Shown here: one piece after another, positions 13,685-17,816 of the stretch | Layout of the letters: each line of letters opens with the position of its first letter | Numbering within the stretch: the first letter of the stretch is position 1 | Assembly (NCBI GenBank): GCA_949127925.1 | Contig: CASBQX010000046.1 | Coordinates: 1-17,816 of the forward strand | From: Synechococcales cyanobacterium PMM_0002 | Lineage (GTDB): Bacteria; Cyanobacteriota; Cyanobacteriia; Elainellales; Elainellaceae | Length of the DNA: 17,816 bases | Direction: 5' to 3' | Notes under the pieces: model-generated | Told to the model about the DNA's origin: nothing | Database searches by the model: none | What the model saw: only the letters and a program-made list of their open reading frames with translations | Program-made: the position numbers and the translations under genes

Positions 13685-14614
13685 ATGTCACAGATTTCCT
13701 TCTCCCCTGACTGGCTGCGGCAATTTTCAGATCCCTACGCTGTGTTGGGTTTGTCTGTGACAGCGGACGATCGGCGAGTGTTGAAGCGCTATCGCACGAT
13801 TGCAAAACTGCTGCATCCCGATAGCTATATCAATGCCGATCGCGAAACGGGCAATGCGGCGACTCAAATGTTTGCGCGATTGGTGAGTCCTACCTACCAA
13901 AAGTTGAAGCAAGATAAAGGCAGAGCTGAAAATTTGGCTCTGCTGCGGTTTCGGGTGCGGCGGATGAATCGGGAAGATCCGTTTGCGCCGACCAGTGACG
14001 TGGCACGGTGCTTGTTAGCAACCGCCCTAACCGAGGTCGATGTATTCTACGAGCAGGCCGTCTCAAAACTAGCCGAAACGCAATATATCCCTCTGATTCA
14101 GTTTGAAACGGTAACGCAGCAGCTGGGCGAACTGAACCTAGCCTACTTGCAGATGAAGATGGGCGGGCCCATGATCCGCGAAAAACGGGCTGGGATTATG
14201 GCGGCTCCAACACCACCGCCGATGCAATATACGGCCACTTTTTCGGATTCTGACAAGTCCACTGTAGATTACGCGCAGCGCCATTATCATCGAGCACAGG
14301 AGTACGCCGTCAAGGCAAATTGGGCGATGGCCGTGCGAGAGCTACAGGATGCGATGAAGATCGATTCCCACAAAGCTGAGTATCACTCCCTGCTGGCCAA
14401 GGCATATTTAATGCAAGATCTGCCGATTATGGCTAAGGTTCACTTCCGCCAAGCGCTCAAGCTCAATGCTGAAGATCCGCTGGCGCTGATGTATGCCAAG
14501 AAGTTTAATCTTGTTCCGACTGCGCCGACTCCACCTAGTGCGTCTAGTGCTGCCAAGAAAACTCAGCGGCCAGCCAGCGGCGGGCTATTTGGGCTGTTTG
14601 CTAAAAGGCGTTAG
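13685..14614 (+). CDS. J-domain and TPR protein (DnaJ-like co-chaperone)
   Basis: The 309-residue product starts with a J domain at about 17-80, including DPYAVLGLSVTADDRRVLKR and the essential HPD at 44-46 in KLLHPDSY, which stimulates DnaK-type Hsp70 ATPase. The Gly/Phe and zinc-finger regions of DnaJ are missing. A middle helical part (about 85-165) is unfamiliar. A TPR-like region follows at about 199-275 (HYHRAQEYAVKANWAMAVRE, then AEYHSLLAKAYLMQDLPIMA), which should bind a partner protein. A Pro/Ser/Lys tail ends GLFGLFAKRR. Its client is unknown; the TPR part suggests it guides Hsp70 to specific proteins. Its stop codon interlocks with that of the convergent copper-operon membrane protein. 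Confidence 0.88.
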   Translation: MSQISFSPDWLRQFSDPYAVLGLSVTADDRRVLKRYRTIAKLLHPDSYINADRETGNAATQMFARLVSPTYQKLKQDKGRAENLALLRFRVRRMNREDPFAPTSDVARCLLATALTEVDVFYEQAVSKLAETQYIPLIQFETVTQQLGELNLAYLQMKMGGPMIREKRAGIMAAPTPPPMQYTATFSDSDKSTVDYAQRHYHRAQEYAVKANWAMAVRELQDAMKIDSHKAEYHSLLAKAYLMQDLPIMAKVHFRQALKLNAEDPLALMYAKKFNLVPTAPTPPSASSAAKKTQRPASGGLFGLFAKRR

Positions 14615-14985
14615 GGATGATCTTCGTCTGCTGTCGCGTTGTCTGGGGGCGGAGCCGACGTGACCAGAGGGCGCGCTTGGGGCTGGCTCAGCAAAAACCA
14701 CCAGAGTTCGGCCAGCATCAGCGCCAGCCCCCCGACGCTGACGATTACGTTGTGGCTCAGCGGCTGGTCAATCCGGCGGTATTCGCGCCGATGGTTCATG
14801 GAGCTGTGGACGGTGGGCTGTTGCGCCTGAGTTGCTGAGTGTTCTGGAGGGGGGAGAGTGGCGATCGCCTCTGTCTTCAAGAGCGTCGCCCCTGCCATAG
14901 CACCGAGCAGCACTCCCAGACTCAGCAGTGATCCCCACACGGCTGACCGCTTGAGAAGTATTTTTCTTAAAAATAAGATATTCAT
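14611..14985 (-). CDS. small membrane protein at the end of the copper operon, possibly a cupredoxin-less homologue
   Basis: From the ATG at 14985, with GAGGG five bases before it, the product has 124 residues. A GTG overlapping the copA stop as GTGA would add 13 residues. One hydrophobic segment lies at about 16-36 (signal or anchor), and another at about 81-98 (VIVSVGGLALMLAELWWFLL). Between them is a His-rich stretch with VHSSMNHRREYRRIDQPLS, and the tail is Pro/Ala-rich and acidic. I recall cyanobacterial proteins downstream of copper ATPases with this same anchor followed by a cupredoxin domain; here the frame stops soon after the anchor, so the copper domain is absent. That comparison is from memory. 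The His residues could bind copper. The gene ends 4 bp inside the convergent J-domain gene. Confidence 0.65.
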   Translation of the reverse strand: MNILFLRKILLKRSAVWGSLLSLGVLLGAMAGATLLKTEAIATLPPPEHSATQAQQPTVHSSMNHRREYRRIDQPLSHNVIVSVGGLALMLAELWWFLLSQPQARPLVTSAPPPDNATADEDHP

Positions 14986-15020
14986 GCCAACCCTCAATGT
15001 GGGAATAATTTGGATAGCGA

Positions 15021-17297
15021 TCACTTCGGTTGAAAGTGGCGTAGGCGCAACGCATTGGTCACCACTGAAACGGAGCTAATCGACATTGCCGCCCCGGCCA
15101 GCATGGGATTGAGCAGCCAGCCAAACAGCGGGAACAAAACGCCTGCGGCAATGGGGATGCCTGCGACGTTGTAGATAAAGGCAAAAAATAGATTTTGGCG
15201 AATGTTGCGCATGGTGGCACGCGATAGCTGGATGGCGGTGACAATGCCTTGCAGATCGCCCGAAATTAGCGTGATGTCGCTGGCGGCGATCGCCACATCG
15301 GTTCCGGTGCCGATGGCGATCCCCACATCGGCCTGCGCCAGGGCTGGGGCATCGTTAATGCCATCGCCTACCATGGCGACTCGCTGACCAGCCGCTTGCA
15401 GTGCCCGCACCTGCTCGGCTTTTTGGTCGGGTCGCACCTCTGCTACAACGCGGCTAATTCCAGCTTCGTGGGCGATCGCCTCTGCGGTGCGGCGGTTGTC
15501 CCCGGTCAGCATGACGACCTCCAAGCCCATCCGTTGCAGGGTGCGAACCACTTGGGCAGACGAGGGTTTGAGGGCATCAGCAATGCCCATAATGGCGTGC
15601 AGCCTGCCATCGACCGCCATCCAAATTACCGTTTTACCCAGTGGCTCCAGCTTGTCTCGCTGCGGTTGCAGCGCCTGAGTTTCTATCCCCAACTCAGTGA
15701 GCCAGCGCTGCGTCCCAATTTGTACCATCCGCCCCGCCACCGATCCCTGGACGCCACTGCCAGCGATCGCCAAAAAGTCCTGCACCGCTGGCTCTAGATC
15801 GCCCGTGCCCGATATGCCTACACTCACGTTCTGTGCCTGGGCATAGCGCACAACCGCTGCGGCTAACGGATGCTCAGATAGCTGTTCTATGCTGGCGACC
15901 AGATGGAGCAATCGCTGCTCATTGCCATTCGCCGTCCCTGCGACAGTGACAAAATCGGTGACGGTGGGTTTGCCCTGGGTCAAGGTTCCGGTTTTATCGA
16001 GCACAATCAGGTCTAGCTGGTGCGCCAGTTCTAGGCTATCTGCCCCTTTGATCAAAATGCCGTTTTCTGCACCTTTGCCTGTGCCTACCATGATCGAGGT
16101 TGGCGTGGCTAAGCCCAGGGCGCAGGGGCAGGCAATAATTAAAACGCCCATGGTGGTCGTCACTGCCAGGGTGATATTTCCCATCAGCACATACCACAGC
16201 ACAAAGGTGGCGATCGCGATCGCCAGCACAACCGGGACAAACCAGCCCGTCACCCGATCGGCCAACCGCTGAATCGGCGCTTTAGAACCCTGAGCCTGCT
16301 GCACTAAGCCAACGATTTGAGCCAGGAACGTATCTTTGCCAACTCGGGTGGCGCAAAATTGAAAGCTTCCCATTTGATTAATCGTGGCTCCCACTACGGC
16401 ATCGCCTACCTGCTTTTTGACCGCGACACTTTCGCCCGTCACCATCGACTCATCCACGGTCGAAGCCCCCTGCGTGACCTCGCCATCTACCGGAATCTTT
16501 TCGCCGGGGCGCACCACCAGCACATCCCCGAGCTGCACAGCGGCGATCGCCACCTCCACTTCTTGCCCGTGCCGCAGGACTCGCGCCGTTTGAGGCTGTA
16601 GTCCCATCAACAGCCAAATTGAGTCCGACGTCTGCCCCTTCGCCTGGTTTTCCAGCAGCCGTCCCAGCACAATCAGCGTAATTATAACCGCTGCCGATTC
16701 GTAATAGACATGAACGGGCAATCCTTGAGCCGTTAAAAAACCTGGATTGACCGTGACAAAAACCGAATAGAAATAGGCCGCTCCGGTGCCGATCGCCACT
16801 AGCGTATCCATGGTGGCATTGTGGTGCTTAAATGCCTTCCAGGCGTTGGTACAAAAAGAGCGGCCACACCAAAACTGCACCGGGGTAGTCAGCCCAAATT
16901 GCACCCAGGGATGGTGTAACTCGGCGGGGATCAGCGGTAGATCTAGCCCCGTCATCATGGGTAGTCCGCCGATCATCAAGATGCCGCTGAGGATGCCGCC
17001 CACCCAAACCTTACGCTGCAAAACCCGCTGTTCGGCTCGCCGCGTTGTGATTTCGATGTCGTCTGCTACCAGTGGGTTGGCGTCTTGCAGCGGGTAGGCT
17101 CCATATCCCGCATTGGCGATCGCCGCCTGAATCTGGGGCAGGCTTGTGCTGCGAGGATCGTAGGTGACAGAGGCTTGCTCTGCCCCGTAGTTGACGCTGC
17201 CCTCGCTTACCCCTGCCACCAATTGCATCGCGGCTTCAATATTGTGGGCACAAGCGGCACAGCTCATGCCCTGTAACTTCAATGTGGCCTGCACCAT
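15021..17297 (-). CDS. copA: copper-exporting P1B-type ATPase (CopA/PacS/CtaA type)
   Basis: This membrane pump moves Cu(I) with ATP. Cyanobacteria have two, CtaA at the plasma membrane and PacS at thylakoids, and the sequence alone does not say which this is. From the ATG at 17297 (GGAG eight bases upstream) it has 758 residues; an upstream TTG is less likely. The N-terminal metal domain has MSCAAC at 11-16. Transport is marked by CPC at 390-392 in IIACPCALGLATPT, the YN pair at 709-710 and the Met/Ser-rich GAAMSISSVSVV at about 736-747. Catalytic parts are TGES at 287-290, the phosphorylated Asp in DKTGT at 434-438, SEHP at 474-477, TGDN at 598-601 and GDGIND at 644-649. It is preceded by the chaperone gene (88-bp gap) and followed by a small membrane protein. 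Confidence 0.96.
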   Translation of the reverse strand: MVQATLKLQGMSCAACAHNIEAAMQLVAGVSEGSVNYGAEQASVTYDPRSTSLPQIQAAIANAGYGAYPLQDANPLVADDIEITTRRAEQRVLQRKVWVGGILSGILMIGGLPMMTGLDLPLIPAELHHPWVQFGLTTPVQFWCGRSFCTNAWKAFKHHNATMDTLVAIGTGAAYFYSVFVTVNPGFLTAQGLPVHVYYESAAVIITLIVLGRLLENQAKGQTSDSIWLLMGLQPQTARVLRHGQEVEVAIAAVQLGDVLVVRPGEKIPVDGEVTQGASTVDESMVTGESVAVKKQVGDAVVGATINQMGSFQFCATRVGKDTFLAQIVGLVQQAQGSKAPIQRLADRVTGWFVPVVLAIAIATFVLWYVLMGNITLAVTTTMGVLIIACPCALGLATPTSIMVGTGKGAENGILIKGADSLELAHQLDLIVLDKTGTLTQGKPTVTDFVTVAGTANGNEQRLLHLVASIEQLSEHPLAAAVVRYAQAQNVSVGISGTGDLEPAVQDFLAIAGSGVQGSVAGRMVQIGTQRWLTELGIETQALQPQRDKLEPLGKTVIWMAVDGRLHAIMGIADALKPSSAQVVRTLQRMGLEVVMLTGDNRRTAEAIAHEAGISRVVAEVRPDQKAEQVRALQAAGQRVAMVGDGINDAPALAQADVGIAIGTGTDVAIAASDITLISGDLQGIVTAIQLSRATMRNIRQNLFFAFIYNVAGIPIAAGVLFPLFGWLLNPMLAGAAMSISSVSVVTNALRLRHFQPK

Positions 17298-17385
17298 CGC
17301 TAACACTCCATAAGGTAGATGGTTCGGGCGCATCTGGCTCAAACCATCCCTGTTTCACGCGCTTCTAGAATCGGTCTACGGACGG

Positions 17386-17580
17386 TTAGGTCGCGGTATA
17401 GCCAGCGGTGGCGATCGCTTCGCGCACGGTCATTTCAGGCGCTTGAGTGTCAATGTTGACCTGTTTTGTTTTGGGGTCAGCCGTTACTTCAGCGGTTGGG
17501 TCAATGGCCTGCACGGCCTTGGTAATGGTGTCTGCACAGGCAGAGCAGGCCATGTTGGAAACTGTAAGCTGTAGTGTCAT
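17386..17580 (-). CDS. copper chaperone, Atx1/CopZ type
   Basis: The 64-residue product is a single heavy-metal-associated domain. It hands Cu(I) to the N-terminal domain of the ATPase encoded next. The metal motif is MACSAC, with Cys12 and Cys15. The loop residue at 61 is Tyr (AGYTAT), as in CopZ of other bacteria, while the Synechocystis Atx1 is known for a His there. No Shine-Dalgarno is visible before the ATG at 17580, and the 54-bp inverted repeat begins 1 bp upstream of the gene, so the promoter must lie in or beyond that repeat. Confidence 0.93.
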   Translation of the reverse strand: MTLQLTVSNMACSACADTITKAVQAIDPTAEVTADPKTKQVNIDTQAPEMTVREAIATAGYTAT

Positions 17581-17581
17581 G

Positions 17582-17635
17582 GAGTTTAACCGCAGTTCAA
17601 ATTACTGCGCCGCTAGGGTGTTAATTGCGATCGCC
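17582..17635. repeat. 54-bp inverted repeat, left arm
   Basis: This arm begins GAGTTTAACCGCAGTTC just upstream of the copper chaperone start. It matches the reverse complement of 17763-17816 at 53 of 54 positions; the mismatch is 17618 against 17780. Its inner end coincides with the point where DUF305 similarity begins. The outer end may continue beyond what the window shows. Confidence 0.95.
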
Positions 17636-17730
17636 CCGAAATTCAGCAGCTATCGACTGCCATTTTGAGTTCTCAGCAGGCCGAAATCGACCAGATGACC
17701 CAGTGGAAAAAAGACTGGTACGGTCAATAG
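17635..17730 (+). pseudogene. 3' remnant of a DUF305 (CopM-like) gene
   Basis: The plus-strand frame reads PEIQQLSTAILSSQQAEIDQ then MTQWKKDWYGQ and stops at TAG 17728-17730. This is the typical C-terminal helix of DUF305 proteins (QQAEIxQMxxWxxxWYG). The frame is closed by TAG at 17614-17616, and the codons between that stop and 17635 lie within the inverted repeat and look unrelated. So only about 31 codons remain, with no start. In Synechocystis the periplasmic copper-binding protein CopM has DUF305 domains and is linked to copper resistance, which fits the adjacent copper genes. Confidence 0.72.
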
Positions 17731-17739
17731 CCAACAGGC

Positions 17740-17771
17740 AATCGCAATCGGCGATCGCAATCGGCGATCGC
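17740..17771. repeat. short tandem repeat of HIP1-containing units
   Basis: The 13-bp unit AATCGGCGATCGC occurs twice in tandem (17746-17758 and 17759-17771), preceded by a partial AATCGC. The second unit runs into the right arm of the inverted repeat. Confidence 0.8.
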
Positions 17772-17816
17772 AATTAACAACCTAGCGGCGCAGTAATTTG
17801 AACTGCGGTTAAACTC
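17763..17816. repeat. 54-bp inverted repeat, right arm
   Basis: This is the reverse-complement partner of 17582-17635, ending GCGGTTAAACTC at the last base of the window. The two arms enclose 127 bp with the DUF305 remnant. Because the window ends here, the arm could be longer and could run into a second, inverted copy of the copper chaperone region. Confidence 0.95.

Noticed and set aside
1..17816. Many GCGATCGC/CGATCG sites as possible regulatory elements
   Set aside because: HIP1 octamers are scattered over most cyanobacterial genomes, within and between genes, and are a genome-wide feature here.

Overview
The window looks like chromosomal DNA of a cyanobacterium. The octamer GCGATCGC and its core CGATCG (HIP1-type sites) recur throughout, in genes and between them. 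Several proteins are of cyanobacterial type: a TldD with a close match to the cyanobacterial form, a two-domain KaiB homologue, an Atx1-like copper chaperone beside a copper ATPase, and a J-domain/TPR protein. The genus cannot be fixed from sequence alone; a Leptolyngbya-like filamentous lineage is only a guess. Most genes look housekeeping, and no integrase, transposase or phage gene is seen.

Layout. (1) 1-3345, minus strand: tldD, a 73-codon helical protein 4 bp after it, and tldE; tldD and tldE are the two halves of the TldD/TldE protease. (2) 3346-5878: a spacer with a 30-bp palindrome, tRNA-Gly(UCC) with a good -10 box, then dxs (first step of the MEP isoprenoid pathway), all minus strand. 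(3) 6189-9669, plus strand: a PilT-type twitching ATPase with a long proline-rich N-terminus, a protein ending in a complete KaiB-like domain, and a NurA-family nuclease that starts 1 bp after the KaiB-like stop codon. (4) 9678-11776: a small minus-strand conserved protein, a second copy of the palindromic repeat, then a clear cobalamin (B12) riboswitch in front of an FAD/NAD(P) ferredoxin-reductase-like gene, followed by signal peptidase I. (5) 11739-12713, minus strand: a TM2+SHOCT membrane protein and a ComEA-like helix-hairpin-helix protein whose 3' end overlaps the signal peptidase gene by 38 bp. (6) 12714-13684: about 970 bp without a convincing gene, but with short tandem repeats and a cluster of interleaved inverted repeats. 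(7) 13685-14614: J-domain/TPR protein. (8) 14611-17580, minus strand: a copper set of Atx1/CopZ-like chaperone, CopA-type P1B ATPase and a small membrane protein. (9) 17582-17816: a pair of 54-bp inverted repeats (one mismatch) enclosing the 3' remnant of a DUF305 gene, a family that includes the cyanobacterial copper-binding protein CopM.

The points most worth following are the B12 riboswitch controlling a flavin reductase-like enzyme (candidate cobalamin/corrin reductase), the tightly coupled KaiB-like/NurA pair behind pilT, and the DUF305 remnant between inverted repeats at the copper operon. No CRISPR array or intact mobile element was found.
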